Assembly (NCBI RefSeq): GCF_003353175.1
Contig: NZ_QHKS01000008.1
Coordinates: 62,001 to 126,000, forward strand
Reading direction: 5' to 3'
DNA from: Paraburkholderia lacunae
GTDB taxonomy: Bacteria; Pseudomonadota; Gammaproteobacteria; Burkholderiales; Burkholderiaceae
Length of the DNA: 64,000 nucleotides
Part shown: positions 35,736 to 45,282 of the stretch, one piece after another
Layout of the letters: every line of letters starts with the position of its first letter
Numbering within the stretch: position 1 is the stretch's first letter
Notes under the pieces: model-generated
Database searches by the model: none
Told to the model about the DNA's origin: nothing
What the model saw: only the letters and a program-made list of their open reading frames with translations
Made by a program: the position numbers and the translations under genes

Positions 35736-36811
35736 GAGGCCTCCTTCGCGCACACGATCGGCACGACCGGACGTCCGGCCAGCTTCGCGCGCTCCTCAGC
35801 CAGCAGACGGTCGATGACCTTGCGGGACAACACGCCGCCCGCATCGATGTTGAGCTTCAGCAGTTGGCGATCAGGCCACGCCAGCAGGTTCTGCTGCTGC
35901 CGCTCCAGCATCTCGAGGTCTTCGGCGAAGATCTTCCCTTGACCTTCACGGATCCGAGCGGTCAGATCCGCGTCGTCCGGCCGGAAATTGCGCGCCATCC
36001 CCCAGAAATACCAGATCGACGTCTCCGTCTCCGGGGTAATGAAATCGACGACAATCGACGACGCCTTACGCTCGGCAGGCGCGTCGTAACCTCCATGCCC
36101 GGCATGCGCAACGCCAACTTCGATCATGACGTGGCTCGGCGGCGTGAATCGGCAGATCTGCCAGCGATCAACCGGCACGTCGTCGGCGAGCCCGTTGCCG
36201 CGCAGCGCCATCTTCCAGAACGGTGGGGCACCTACGTCGTGCATGAAACGGCTCGTGACGACTTCGTCGCCCCGGCCGACGGTCTTGGGAGGTGCCTCGT
36301 CGATTTCCTTCTGGCCGATACTGCTCGCATGAACGTACGTTTCGTGCGTGAGGTCCATCAGGTTGTCGATCATGAGCCGGTAGTCACAGCGGATGTGATA
36401 CAGCCCGCCGCCATACGCCCAAGCCGGGTCCTCCGCCCACGGCAGATGATGGAGCTTTGCCGGATCCGCCGTCGACGCGTCGCCGGGCCATACCCATATG
36501 AACCCGTACCGTTCGAGGACCGCATAACGCCTGACCTGTGGGAAACCGGCAACCCGCTGTCCCGGCATCCCCGACGTCTTCCCGTCGCAACCCATCTCCA
36601 GCCCGTGATAGCCGCACACAAGCTGTCCGTCACGGACAAACCCGAGCGAGAGCGGTGCGCCGCGGTGCGGACAGAAATCCTCGAGAGCGACAACCGCGCC
36701 GCCTTCTCCGCGATAGAACACGATTGACTCGCCGCAAATCTTGCGCCCGAGCGGCCTGGTCTCGATCTCATCGGGAGTGCAAGCCACGTACCACGCATCT
36801 TTCAAATACAT
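35732..36811 (-). CDS. vanA: Vanillate O-demethylase oxygenase component
   Basis: The 359-residue Rieske non-haem iron oxygenase shows the Rieske motif CPHRGAPLSLGF ... CGYHG and the mononuclear iron site DNLMDLTHETYVH. It demethylates vanillate (and possibly syringate) with VanB. The ATG at 36811 has a GGAGG/GAGGGG ribosome site. Divergent from a MarR regulator whose operator palindrome lies 60-75 nt upstream. Confidence 0.94.
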   Translation of the reverse strand: MYLKDAWYVACTPDEIETRPLGRKICGESIVFYRGEGGAVVALEDFCPHRGAPLSLGFVRDGQLVCGYHGLEMGCDGKTSGMPGQRVAGFPQVRRYAVLERYGFIWVWPGDASTADPAKLHHLPWAEDPAWAYGGGLYHIRCDYRLMIDNLMDLTHETYVHASSIGQKEIDEAPPKTVGRGDEVVTSRFMHDVGAPPFWKMALRGNGLADDVPVDRWQICRFTPPSHVMIEVGVAHAGHGGYDAPAERKASSIVVDFITPETETSIWYFWGMARNFRPDDADLTARIREGQGKIFAEDLEMLERQQQNLLAWPDRQLLKLNIDAGGVLSRKVIDRLLAEERAKLAGRPVVPIVCAKEAS

Positions 36812-36871
36812 TCCCCTCGCCTCCTTCTCCTGGTGTTCCCTCGGTTTCAAGTGATCGGAATACGATCACTA

Positions 36872-36887
36872 TATTCAGCATACTGAA
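36872..36887. promoter_or_regulatory. Candidate operator between vanA and marR
   Basis: ATTCAG (36872-36877), CATA, CTGAAT (36882-36887): a perfect 6-bp inverted repeat in an AT-rich context, in the 195-nt divergent region. Another ATTCAG half-site lies at 36891. It fits autoregulated MarR control of vanAB. Confidence 0.6.
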
Positions 36888-37006
36888 TGAGATTCAGTGT
36901 ACTTATAGACCATGAAGCCCACAAGCAGAGCGGTATACTGGTTTTCCCTCAACGGGTCGCCCCGACATTCAAAAAACTGATCAGACGAACACCGTTCACC
37001 CACGCC

Positions 37007-37483
37007 ATGAAAAATCGGAATGCCGCCGGCACACCTCGTCCACGCCTCGATCTCTACGAAGAGCCCGGCCACCTGATTCGCCGCGCGCACCAGATCGCGG
37101 TCGCAATGTTTTACGAGACGCTGGGGCGCGACGTCACCCCTGTGCAATACGCCGTGCTGCGCATGCTCGACGAATGCCCTGGACTGGACCAGGTCACGCT
37201 CGCGCAAAAGGTCGCGCTCGACACCTCTACCACCGCCGACATCGCTGCGCGCCTGGAAAGCAAAGGATGGATCGTGCGGGAGATGTTGCCGAGGCGGCAG
37301 CGGCGTCTCGCCCTCACGCCCGAGGGTAAAGCATTGCTCGGCAAGCTCACGCCGTTGGTGAGCGATCTACGCGACAGTCTCTTCGAGGGGATGGGCGAGA
37401 AGGACGCCCTCGATCTGATGCGCCTGCTAAGCAAATTTGTTCATCTCAACAATGAGCAAAGTCGGGCGCCGCTCAAGGCGTAA
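37007..37483 (+). CDS. MarR family regulator of vanAB (probable)
   Basis: The 158-residue winged-helix protein has the segment LGRDVTPVQYAVLRMLDECP, the recognition helix region ALDTSTTADIAARLESKGWI and the wing PRRQRRLALTPEGKALLG. ATG 37007 is chosen because homology begins near residue 12 and the upstream extension is unusual. In other bacteria vanAB is often governed by a GntR-type VanR, so a MarR regulator here, divergent from vanA, is a variant arrangement. The ligand is inferred to be vanillate. Confidence 0.85.
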   Translation: MKNRNAAGTPRPRLDLYEEPGHLIRRAHQIAVAMFYETLGRDVTPVQYAVLRMLDECPGLDQVTLAQKVALDTSTTADIAARLESKGWIVREMLPRRQRRLALTPEGKALLGKLTPLVSDLRDSLFEGMGEKDALDLMRLLSKFVHLNNEQSRAPLKA

Positions 37484-37581
37484 TGCGTTCGTACCGGGTG
37501 TGGTGCAAATACTTCGACGATCGCAATGTCGTGTCCGCGGGCAGGCACTGGTCCGCTTTCATTTCGCGCGCCGCCCGGTGA

Positions 37582-37743
37582 GATAGTAGTCTGCGCCAGC
37601 GACAGCCAGCGCTCGGCCATTATTTCAACGAGGTCTCGAAGGCTGAGCTTGTCACGCGGCTACCAACGCACACACAGGACGATGACTTCGCGGTCAAAGT
37701 GGCGGCCGTCGAACAGCCTGTCGATGTCTGCCCGCTTACTCAC
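37582..37743 (-). pseudogene. IS6-family transposase remnant
   Basis: The frame from GTG 37743 reads SKRADIDRLFDGRHFDREVI, VLCVRW, an internal stop at 37660-37662, then KLSLRDLVEIMAERWLSLAQ and TTI. This is the N-terminal ~55 residues of IS6/IS26-type transposases (RWYLRYxLS...RDxxExMAERG). The DDE domain is missing. It marks an insertion scar between vanillate and gallate genes. Confidence 0.8.
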
Positions 37744-37801
37744 AGCCTGCTCGCGCTCGTCAATACCTGAGCTTGGCGGCGCAACGCGCCGTGGCGCGCT
37801 T

Positions 37802-38325
37802 GTGACCTGGATCGGGATTGTGCTGTCGGTCAGCCAGTTGGTCGCACAACCGGCCTGGGCCGATGGATCCACTGACACGACGCTCGCGGAAAGCGGCACT
37901 GTCGTGACTAATCCGACGCCGCAAACGGCCGCGTCTCCTCATCTGTCGAGCTGGTTTGACCAGAGTTTGGGCGTGATTGGCTCGAAAGACATCCGGTTCG
38001 GTCCGTATCAGACCAACGACGTGTACCTGGAGTACGAATACTTTGGCCGAAAGGGTCCGTTCGACCTGTATGGTTACATCGATGCGCCGAAGGTCCTTGG
38101 CGTGGGCAGTACGCATGACAGCGGCGTTTGGGATAGAGGATCGCCCCTCTTCAGCGAGCAGGAACCGCGCGTGTCGATCGACAACCTCGTCGGCAAGCAT
38201 CTTGGCTTTGGCCCATTCAAGGAATGGTATCTGGCATTCGACTGGATCTACGACCAGGGCTACAACATCAGTGGCCGCCAGAACACACTCTATAGCGGCA
38301 TCGGCACGGATATCGACATGTATCG
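37802..38325 (+). pseudogene. Truncated Tsx-like outer-membrane channel gene
   Basis: The frame encodes a probable signal peptide (VTWIGIVLSVSQLVAQPAWA) and a beta-barrel-like part with HLSSWFDQSLGVIGSKDIRF, YLEYEYFGRKGPFDLYGYID and WYLAFDWIYDQGYNISGRQN, as in nucleoside-specific Tsx/OmpK-family channels. After GIGTDIDM (about 38325) the homology ends and the frame runs into sequence antisense to the next gene. The C-terminal strands, including the end Phe, are lost. The GTG used as start is uncertain. Confidence 0.65.
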
Positions 38326-38400
38326 GCGACGCCACGTTAACCGGCACCCGTCTCGCAGACGCAGTCGAATATCCTGGTGCCTCTCAGCACCTGTCGAGCG

Positions 38401-39105
38401 TCAGACCGGCTCCATGCCGTGCTCGATTTTGACCGCGTCGGCCGCGGGCGCGGACAGGCGTTCAAGGAACGCTTTTGCAGCGTCCCGTCTGCTCGTTGTC
38501 ATGCAGATGGCGGCGGAGAAGACCGTGGCAGCCTGAATGGCGGGAGGAAGCATTCCAATCACGGTAATTCCGGGCTGATGGACAAGCTCGCTCAGCTGCT
38601 GAAAGCCGATCTCCACCTTTCCCTCGGCAACGAGACTCCCAACCGGCACGCCAGGTGGGGCCTCTACGATTCGCGGTGCAAGGGTGTCGAGAATGCCCCA
38701 TCGACGAAACAGCCCAAGAAGATGAGCCCCGCTGGGGCCCGTCGAATAGCCAATGCTACGAGCCCGCAGGATGGTGTCGCGGACTGCCGGTTCAGAACTG
38801 ATGTCACGATGCGGCTCGCCAAGCTTCACGGCGACCGCAACACGCGAGCAAGCGACGTCACGCCGGCTTCCGAGGTCGATATGGCCACTTCGACCAAGCC
38901 GCTCAAGCGCATCCGAAGCGAGAACAACGATATCAAAACGGTCGCCTTCCTGAACGCGGCGAGCCGCCTCGACCCCGCCCACCGACACTACCGAGACAGG
39001 TTGCCCGGACTCGCGTTCATAAGCATCGGCAAGCTGCGTCAAAACATGACGCGTGGCCATGGACGAAATTACTGTCAGAGGACGGTTCAGAGTATCAGTC
39101 GGCAT
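38401..39105 (-). CDS. ModA-like substrate-binding protein without signal peptide
   Basis: The 234-residue product has the type-2 periplasmic binding fold pattern of molybdate-binding ModA (TVISSMATRHVLTQLADAYE, FDIVVLASDALERLGRSGHI, SIGYSTGPSGAHLLGLFRRW, and KVEIGFQQLSELVHQPGITV). No signal sequence or lipobox is present: it begins MPTDTLNRPLTVISS, so it is probably cytoplasmic. It is the last gene of the gallate operon, 11 nt after the galC-type stop. Function is unknown; no ABC permease or ATPase is nearby. It could be a sensor, a ligand-binding adaptor, or an enzyme of the same pathway. Confidence 0.75.
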   Translation of the reverse strand: MPTDTLNRPLTVISSMATRHVLTQLADAYERESGQPVSVVSVGGVEAARRVQEGDRFDIVVLASDALERLGRSGHIDLGSRRDVACSRVAVAVKLGEPHRDISSEPAVRDTILRARSIGYSTGPSGAHLLGLFRRWGILDTLAPRIVEAPPGVPVGSLVAEGKVEIGFQQLSELVHQPGITVIGMLPPAIQAATVFSAAICMTTSRRDAAKAFLERLSAPAADAVKIEHGMEPV

Positions 39106-39116
39106 GCGGATATCAG

Positions 39117-39800
39117 TCAGTCGATGTAGCGCAGTCCAGCCTGTTTTAGAGGCTCTCGCATGTTGTACATATCAAGCCCCAGCACGCCAGAGGCCAGCTT
39201 CGCACGCTTCTCAGCCTCGTTCGCCTCACGTGCGCTGGCTTTGTCGAGCACCGCATGGGCTATAGAAGCAGGGACGGCCACGACACCATCGAAATCGGCG
39301 ACGATGACGTCCCCCGGGGAGACGAGCTCACCTGCGCAGACAACCGGGATGTTGACCGACCCCAAGGTCGCCTTGATCGTGCCCTTCGAAGAAATCGCTT
39401 TGCTCCAGACGGGGAAGCCCATCTCTTCGAGCACCTTCGCATCTCGTACACCGGCATCGATGATGAGCCCCGTCGCGCCCCGCGCCTTGAAGCTGGTCGC
39501 CAGAAGGTCACCGAAATAGCCATCCGTGCAGTCCGCGGTGATTGCTGCTACAACGATGTCGCCCGGCTGAATCTGTTCCGCGGCCACATGCATCATCCAG
39601 TTGTCACCAGGGTGAAGCAGAACGGTGACTGCCGTACCAAATGCCTGTGCGTGAGGATAGATAGGACGCATGTACGGCTTCAGTAGACCGCTTCGACCCA
39701 TTGCCTCGTGGACCGTGGCCGAGCCGAGTGCGCCCAGCTTGCCGGCCACATCCTTGTCGGCGCGCCTGATGTTCCGGTAGACGACTCCCATTTCATACAT
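39117..39800 (-). CDS. galC: 4-Carboxy-4-hydroxy-2-oxoadipate aldolase
   Basis: The 227-residue class II HMG/CHA aldolase cleaves CHA into pyruvate and oxaloacetate and may decarboxylate oxaloacetate. The signature is seen as [20 protein letters not shown] with GVRD, and [12 protein letters not shown] near the C-terminus. It is the same family as LigK, ProA and GalC. The gap to the upstream hydratase gene is 2 nt, so co-translation is likely. Confidence 0.92.
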   Translation of the reverse strand: MYEMGVVYRNIRRADKDVAGKLGALGSATVHEAMGRSGLLKPYMRPIYPHAQAFGTAVTVLLHPGDNWMMHVAAEQIQPGDIVVAAITADCTDGYFGDLLATSFKARGATGLIIDAGVRDAKVLEEMGFPVWSKAISSKGTIKATLGSVNIPVVCAGELVSPGDVIVADFDGVVAVPASIAHAVLDKASAREANEAEKRAKLASGVLGLDMYNMREPLKQAGLRYID

Positions 39801-39802
39801 GG

Positions 39803-40828
39803 TCAGACTCCCTTCGCTTTCAGTACTGCATTCAGGCGCGGATAGACACGCCGCGCATTGCCCTCGAAAATCTTTTGCCTTGCTTCAGGATCGATGGCTG
39901 CTGCCTCTATGTAGCGTTTTGTGTCATCGAAGTTGTGACCCGTCTCGGGGTCGATGCCACGAACCGCGCCAATCATTTCACTCGCAAAGAGAATGTTGTC
40001 GACTGGTATGACGCCCGTCAGGAGGTCGATACCCGGCTGATGGTAAACGCAGGTATCAAAGAACACGTTGTTCAGTAAATGGTCTTTGAGAAGGGGCTTC
40101 TTCAGTTCCTGGGCGAGCCCACGGAAGCGCCCCCAGTGATAGGGGACGGCACCACCTCCGTGTGGAATCACGAACCGCAGCGTCGGGAAGTCGTCGAACA
40201 GGTTCGAGGTCAGGCACTGCACGAACGCGGTCGTATCGGCATTCAGATAGTGCGTGCCCGTCGTATGGAAGCACGCATTGCAGCTCGTGCTCACATGAAT
40301 CATCGCGGGGATGTCGTACTCGACCATCTTCTCGTAGATGGGGTACCAGTACTTATCCGACAGCGGAGGGCTCGTCCAGTGACCGCCCGACGGGTCGGGA
40401 TTCAGATTGATGGCTACATTCCCATACTGCTCGACGCACTTCACCAGCTCGGGGATACAAGTCCTGACATCGACGCCGGGACTTTGCGGGAGCATCGCCG
40501 CGGGTATGAAGCGGTCCGGAAAAAGCTGACTGACCCGATAGCACAGCTCATTGCAAAGAGCTGCCCACGTGCTCGAGATCTCAAAGTCGCCGATGTGATG
40601 CGCCATGAAGCTTGCGCGCGGACTGAAAATGGTCAAGTCGAGTCCGCGCTCACGCATCAGTCGAAGCTGGTTGTTCTCGATGGACTCGCGCAAATCTTCG
40701 TCGCTAATCTGAAGTTCTGAGACGCGAGGCATCTCTGCCGGATTTGAGATGCCAGCGATCTGGCGGTTGCGCCATACCTCCAACGCCTTGGGCGCGGTCG
40801 TGTAGTGGCCGTGAATGTCGATAATCAT
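39803..40828 (-). CDS. ligJ: 4-Oxalomesaconate hydratase, LigJ type
   Basis: The 341-residue amidohydrolase-superfamily enzyme hydrates 4-oxalomesaconate to CHA. The first metal motif is [12 protein letters not shown], with further His residues in [20 protein letters not shown] and [16 protein letters not shown], and the acidic FASEMIG. Pseudomonas GalB for the same reaction belongs to a different fold, so this operon uses the LigJ solution. The ATG at 40828 has only a weak ribosome site. Confidence 0.9.
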   Translation of the reverse strand: MIIDIHGHYTTAPKALEVWRNRQIAGISNPAEMPRVSELQISDEDLRESIENNQLRLMRERGLDLTIFSPRASFMAHHIGDFEISSTWAALCNELCYRVSQLFPDRFIPAAMLPQSPGVDVRTCIPELVKCVEQYGNVAINLNPDPSGGHWTSPPLSDKYWYPIYEKMVEYDIPAMIHVSTSCNACFHTTGTHYLNADTTAFVQCLTSNLFDDFPTLRFVIPHGGGAVPYHWGRFRGLAQELKKPLLKDHLLNNVFFDTCVYHQPGIDLLTGVIPVDNILFASEMIGAVRGIDPETGHNFDDTKRYIEAAAIDPEARQKIFEGNARRVYPRLNAVLKAKGV

Positions 40829-40899
40829 CTTGGATATTTGCCTGGGGTTCTGAGCTGAGCAGTTCAATCGCCGTTGAGGGTTCGGCTGCGCGTGGCTTC

Positions 40900-42198
40900 T
40901 TACTTTGTTGGCGCAGTCTTGTCCCACGAAACGTTTTGTCCATCTTTCCCTGCCACCGAGTAAAGCGCTCCGGGCGCGTTGCGCGTCTTCTGGAAAGCTT
41001 CCAGCGTCTCGCCGCGCATCGCTGCATAGATGTGCAGGTTTGACACGCCCGTCACTGCGCCAAGCTTTTCGAGCATGAAGAAGATGACGCCGTAGTGGAG
41101 AAGACCCCGCCAGTCACGGCGGCGGATTAAATCCCGCTCCTGTTCGGTCAACCCGGCTGCCTGGAAGCTGGCTTCCTCATCGCGCTTGAACGCTTCGCGG
41201 TGCTCGGGTTCGACCATGCGATGCAGATAGTCGTTGATTCGATATGCGCGTACCGCCATCTCGATCGAGAACGGATACGTGCCCTCGAGCTTGTCGACAC
41301 CGGCCAGTTGAATCGCCATCTTCTGGCGGTGACGCTCGACGATGGCAGGCATGGTTTCGCTGTTCTCGCCTTCGTAGATGGCGGTCGCGATGCCAGCCAT
41401 CGACGGCAGGTAGTAGCTGCGATGCTTGCAGACAACGTTTGACGAAAGCGCACCGCGCATGGTGAGCCACATGATGACTTCGGCGCCCTCATAGCCACCG
41501 AGTTCGGCAAACTCGGCGATGGTCATGTTCGCCAGTTGCTCCGGGTCGCGCTCGAATAAATCGAGGAAGCGCTGGTCCCATTCGGTGTTGTTGAAACCCG
41601 ACCGCTCGCCGTGCACTTGATGTGAAAGGCCGCCCGTCGCAAGGATTGCAACCTCGAGATCCTCCGGATAGCTCTCGATGGCGCGGCGCAACGCCTGGCC
41701 GAGCTTGTAGAAGCGCCGCGCGCTTGGCACCGGTAGTTGCAAAACACCCATCTGCAGCGGTATCAGCTTGATTGGCCACTCGGGCTTGTGCGGGCACAGC
41801 ATTGAGAGCGGCGAGAAGCACCCATGGTCGAGCGGCTTGTTCTGGAAGAACGACATGTCGAACTCGTCAGTCATCAGTGACCTGCCGATGTGCGCCGCAA
41901 ATTCCGGATGACCCTGCACGGGTGGTAGGTCGCGCGCGCCTCCGCCTTCGTCCGCGACATGCCATTCTTGCCCGACTCCGAGCGCGAAGGCCGAATAGTG
42001 GTCGAAGAAGAAGGAGGTGACGTGGTCGTTATAAATGGTCAGTACCACGTCAGGACGCTTCTCATCGAGCCATGCGGCCAGCGGGGCGAAATTTTCAAAT
42101 ATCGGCGCCCAGACGGGGTCGTCGCGCTTGTTCTTGTCGAATGCAAAGCCGATTGTCGGTGTATGGGAAGCGGCAAGTCCGCCGATGATTTTTGCCAT
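40900..42198 (-). CDS. galA: Gallate dioxygenase
   Basis: The 432-residue extradiol dioxygenase has a LigB-like N-terminal domain (GGLAASHTPTIGFAFDKNKR with iron ligand His12, TIYNDHVTSFFFDHYSAFAL, ATGGLSHQVHGERSGFNNTE) fused to a LigA-like C-terminal domain (RRDWRGLLHYGVIFFMLEKL). That fused beta-alpha architecture marks GalA/DesB gallate dioxygenases, not the two-subunit protocatechuate 4,5-dioxygenase. It gives 4-oxalomesaconate. ATG at 42198 is chosen over a longer frame. It is the first gene of the operon; no regulator is adjacent. Confidence 0.92.
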   Translation of the reverse strand: MAKIIGGLAASHTPTIGFAFDKNKRDDPVWAPIFENFAPLAAWLDEKRPDVVLTIYNDHVTSFFFDHYSAFALGVGQEWHVADEGGGARDLPPVQGHPEFAAHIGRSLMTDEFDMSFFQNKPLDHGCFSPLSMLCPHKPEWPIKLIPLQMGVLQLPVPSARRFYKLGQALRRAIESYPEDLEVAILATGGLSHQVHGERSGFNNTEWDQRFLDLFERDPEQLANMTIAEFAELGGYEGAEVIMWLTMRGALSSNVVCKHRSYYLPSMAGIATAIYEGENSETMPAIVERHRQKMAIQLAGVDKLEGTYPFSIEMAVRAYRINDYLHRMVEPEHREAFKRDEEASFQAAGLTEQERDLIRRRDWRGLLHYGVIFFMLEKLGAVTGVSNLHIYAAMRGETLEAFQKTRNAPGALYSVAGKDGQNVSWDKTAPTK

Positions 42199-42415
42199 GA
42201 CTTGATGTCCAGAGAGATGCGTTGCATCGCCAGACAGGACGTCAGCGAAGCGCATTCAGCCTCGAATAAGCGTATGAGATAACTCCCAGCCAAGGCATGT
42301 CAACTGTGTGCCAGCGGGAGAAAATCGACTGATTTGCGCGTGCAACGAAGACAGAGCTCGGCCGCCGCAGTGTTCCGCAGCCTGCAGAACATCCGCATTC
42401 CGATAATTAAATTCG

Positions 42416-42933
42416 ATGGCCTATGCGCTCGAAAGCAAGGATGCAAAGTGGTTACCCTGGTTGCGGGCACCGATCCAGCGGATGGTTGCCGGACCGCAAA
42501 GAGGCATAACAGACCAGCGGGACGTGATCCGGCTCGCCCCATCCGATTCGCCCGAGATGCTTGACCTCGCGCAGAGGGCCAAACCCGGTCCCTTCGGGAA
42601 GCGAACGCACGAGATGGGCCACTACATCGGCATTCGTAACGGTGGACGTCTGATTGCGATGGCGGGTGAGCGGATGTCCATCGACGGATACGTCGAGATC
42701 AGCGCCGTATGCGTGGACGAGGAGTGGCGCGGCCGCGGTCTCGCTGGCCGGCTGGCCGGCTGGTGAAAATATTGTGGGACGAAATCGGGCGACGCGGCGA
42801 GACGCCGTTCCTTCACGTCTTCAGTTACAACACAGCCGCGATCAGCCTATATCAGCATCTTGGCTTCGTTTTGCGCTGCTCTTTCGTACTGACCCAGGTC
42901 AGCCGTATTGCGGGGACGGCTGCCGACGGCTAA
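42416..42933 (+). pseudogene. GNAT acetyltransferase broken by an 8-bp tandem duplication
   Basis: The first frame reads to AVCVDEEWRGRGLAGRLAGW and stops. The second frame continues as RLVKILWDEIGRRGETPFLH, VFSYNTAAISLYQHLGFV, which are the conserved C-terminal GNAT (FR47-like) blocks. The unit ctggccgg occurs twice at 42744-42759; removing one copy restores GRGLAGRLVKILWDEIG in one frame. The N-terminal part (RDVIRLAPSDSPEMLDLAQR) is also GNAT-like. The acetyl-CoA site (RGRGLAG) is intact apart from the frameshift. Confidence 0.85.
42744..42759 (+). repeat. 8-bp tandem duplication in the GNAT gene
   Basis: ctggccgg at 42744-42751 is directly repeated at 42752-42759 and is followed by ctgg again. 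It breaks the reading frame and could revert by slippage. Confidence 0.95.
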
Positions 42934-43220
42934 CGGTTCGGAAGGGGCACGTCAACCCTCGCGATCGTGACGCTACCGTGTCTTGCCGGACACAGTCAGC
43001 ATGTGGGATCGATTGGCCGCTTGTTGGCCGGACCCGGTCCGACGAAGAACTTCCACAGGTGCACCGAAAGCGATGTTCGCGGTCGGACGAAAAATCAGGG
43101 ATTCTCCGCCCAGCGCCGCCGCCCCTGGGCAAGCGCGCGGTAAATCTCGCGCGCATGGCGGCCCGGACCTTTTCGATCGTTTCCACGGCTAACTCAGTTA
43201 GACATCTCGCTCAGCCGGAC

Positions 43221-44972
43221 TCAGAACGTGTCCCAGCCCTCACCATTGCCTGCCGTCGCTGCGGCCCCTGCAAGGGAAGCTGTCGCCGAGACCGGCTTTG
43301 CAGTTGCTGCGGATTTGCGGGCCGCCGGCCGGACCGGCTGTGCGCGGGATGCCGGGAGATTCACCTGAGAAGCAGATCCACCCGTCGTGTGCCCGTTGGC
43401 TGCGGAATCCAGACGGAAAAAGGAAATAGCCTGATTCAACTGCCGGCCTTGGTCTTCGAGTGATTTCGACGCGGCCGCAGCTTCTTCCACCAGCGCGGCG
43501 TTCTGTTGCGTGACTTCGTCCATCTGCGTGATCGCCTGATTGACCTGCTCGATCCCCCGGCTCTGCTCGGTCGACGCGGCGGCGATTTCGCCCATGATGT
43601 CGGACACACGGGCCACCGCCTGCGTAACCTCCGACATCGTCTTTCCCGCCGCATTCACGAGCGACGAACCATGCTGGATCGTCTGCACGGATGCGTTGAT
43701 CACATCCTTGATTTCCTTTGCAGCACTGGACGAGCGCTGGGCAAGGCTGCGCACTTCGCTTGCGACCACCGCGAACCCGCGTCCCTGCTCACCCGCGCGG
43801 GCCGCCTCCACCGCCGCGTTCAGCGCGAGAATATTGGTCTGGAAGGCAATCCCTTCGATGATTCCCGTGATATCCGCGATTTTGGAGGAGCTCGCGCTAA
43901 TCTCGCCCATCGTACCGACGACCTGACTGACCACCTCACTCCCTTTGAGCGCCACCTCGGATGCATTGGCCGAGAGCGAACTCGCCTGCTGTGCATTCTC
44001 GGCGTTCTGCTTCACGGTCGACGTCAGCTCCTCCATGCTGGAAGCGGTTTCCTGCAGTGAGGCTGCCTGCTGCTCCGTGCGCGAAGAAAGATCAACGTTG
44101 CCTGACGCGATCTGGCTGGACCCGGTGGCAATACTGTCCGCGGAACTGCGGACCTGAGCAATCAGTCGGACCAGGCTCGCCTGCATCTCGCCCATCGATG
44201 CGAGCACGCTCCCGGCAGGCGCATTCTTCGCACCCGGGACTGGGCTCAAATCGCCAGCGGCCACACGCTGCGTCACTTCGCCCAGCGCGGCCGGTTCGGC
44301 GCCGAGGGCGCGCATCAGGCCACGCGTGATGATCACCCCGGCGACTACCGCCATTGCGACGGCAGCCAGACAGATAGCGATCAGCAGGTTCCGTTGACTC
44401 ACGAATTGATCCGCGGACTGCTGAACCATTTGTGCCGCACGTTCATGGGTAAAGTCAACGTAGCCGTTGGACGCTTTGATCAAGGCAGAAAGCAATGGCC
44501 TGCATTTGGTATCGATTTCCGCGATGGCTGCGTCGCGCTGGTTGTTCGCGGCAAGCTTGTAAATTTCCAACGCCACCGGGCGATAAAGCGTTTCGATTCG
44601 CGATATTTCGGCCGCGAGGCTACGTGCCTTGTCACTCATGTCGGTAGCGTTGGCCACCATCGCATTGAATTTTTCCAGATGGGTCTGGACCCTGTCCTCA
44701 GCATCGCTGACAGCAGCCTTTTCGATCTCGATGTCGGCGGGCGTGGTGACCAGCACCAGGTTACGCACCGCAATGGCTCGATCAGCGGCAGCGGCACGAA
44801 TAGACTGGGCCATTTCGGCTCGTGCGTTGATACCGGCGACATAGCCAGCAAAGCGGCTGTTGGCATCGTCCAGTTCCTTCAGCGATATGCCTGACAGGAT
44901 TAGTACGATGGCCGCCAGCACGCCAAACGCGACAGAGAGCTTTACCTTCACTGTCAGGTTTTTGAAATTCAT
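43221..44972 (-). CDS. Methyl-accepting chemotaxis protein
   Basis: The 583-residue receptor has TM1 (~10-32), a periplasmic four-helix sensor (~33-190), TM2 ([20 protein letters not shown]), HAMP, and the signalling hairpin with the tip [20 protein letters not shown]. The C-terminus GEGWDTF resembles the NWETF-type CheR-tethering pentapeptide. The ATG at 44972 has GGAG upstream. A sigma-28-like promoter lies ~130 nt upstream. Ligand unknown. Confidence 0.95.
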   Translation of the reverse strand: MNFKNLTVKVKLSVAFGVLAAIVLILSGISLKELDDANSRFAGYVAGINARAEMAQSIRAAAADRAIAVRNLVLVTTPADIEIEKAAVSDAEDRVQTHLEKFNAMVANATDMSDKARSLAAEISRIETLYRPVALEIYKLAANNQRDAAIAEIDTKCRPLLSALIKASNGYVDFTHERAAQMVQQSADQFVSQRNLLIAICLAAVAMAVVAGVIITRGLMRALGAEPAALGEVTQRVAAGDLSPVPGAKNAPAGSVLASMGEMQASLVRLIAQVRSSADSIATGSSQIASGNVDLSSRTEQQAASLQETASSMEELTSTVKQNAENAQQASSLSANASEVALKGSEVVSQVVGTMGEISASSSKIADITGIIEGIAFQTNILALNAAVEAARAGEQGRGFAVVASEVRSLAQRSSSAAKEIKDVINASVQTIQHGSSLVNAAGKTMSEVTQAVARVSDIMGEIAAASTEQSRGIEQVNQAITQMDEVTQQNAALVEEAAAASKSLEDQGRQLNQAISFFRLDSAANGHTTGGSASQVNLPASRAQPVRPAARKSAATAKPVSATASLAGAAATAGNGEGWDTF

Positions 44973-45104
44973 GTTCCGACTCCAATTGGCACTCTTCTCT
45001 TCGTATGGGAAGAAGGTATTTGAGGCGTTGCCTAGGCCAGGAGACACGCTCGAGGACCGGTCGGCGGACTTGGCATATGCATCCGGCATGACGGCCTGGA
45101 CACG

Positions 45105-45131
45105 TTATCGCTGAAGAGTGGCAAACCCTTA
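45105..45131 (-). promoter_or_regulatory. Sigma-28 (FliA) type promoter of the chemotaxis receptor
   Basis: On the minus strand TAAG (45131-45128), a 15-nt spacer and AGCGATAA (45112-45105) match the FliA consensus TAAA-N15-GCCGATAA in 3 of 4 and 6 of 8 positions with exact spacing. It points to the MCP gene and would give a leader of ~125 nt. Confidence 0.6.
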
Positions 45132-45282
45132 CCGCCGATCCGCAAACGTTTTCGCTTGATTGGATTTTCCTATTGCGCATGAGATACATTAGCCTTACTA
45201 ACAAAGGGCGCGAACAACTATTGTCTGACGATTTGCCAGGATTGACGGTGCGAGCGGAGTGGTCAATCCGCTGCGGTCGGCA

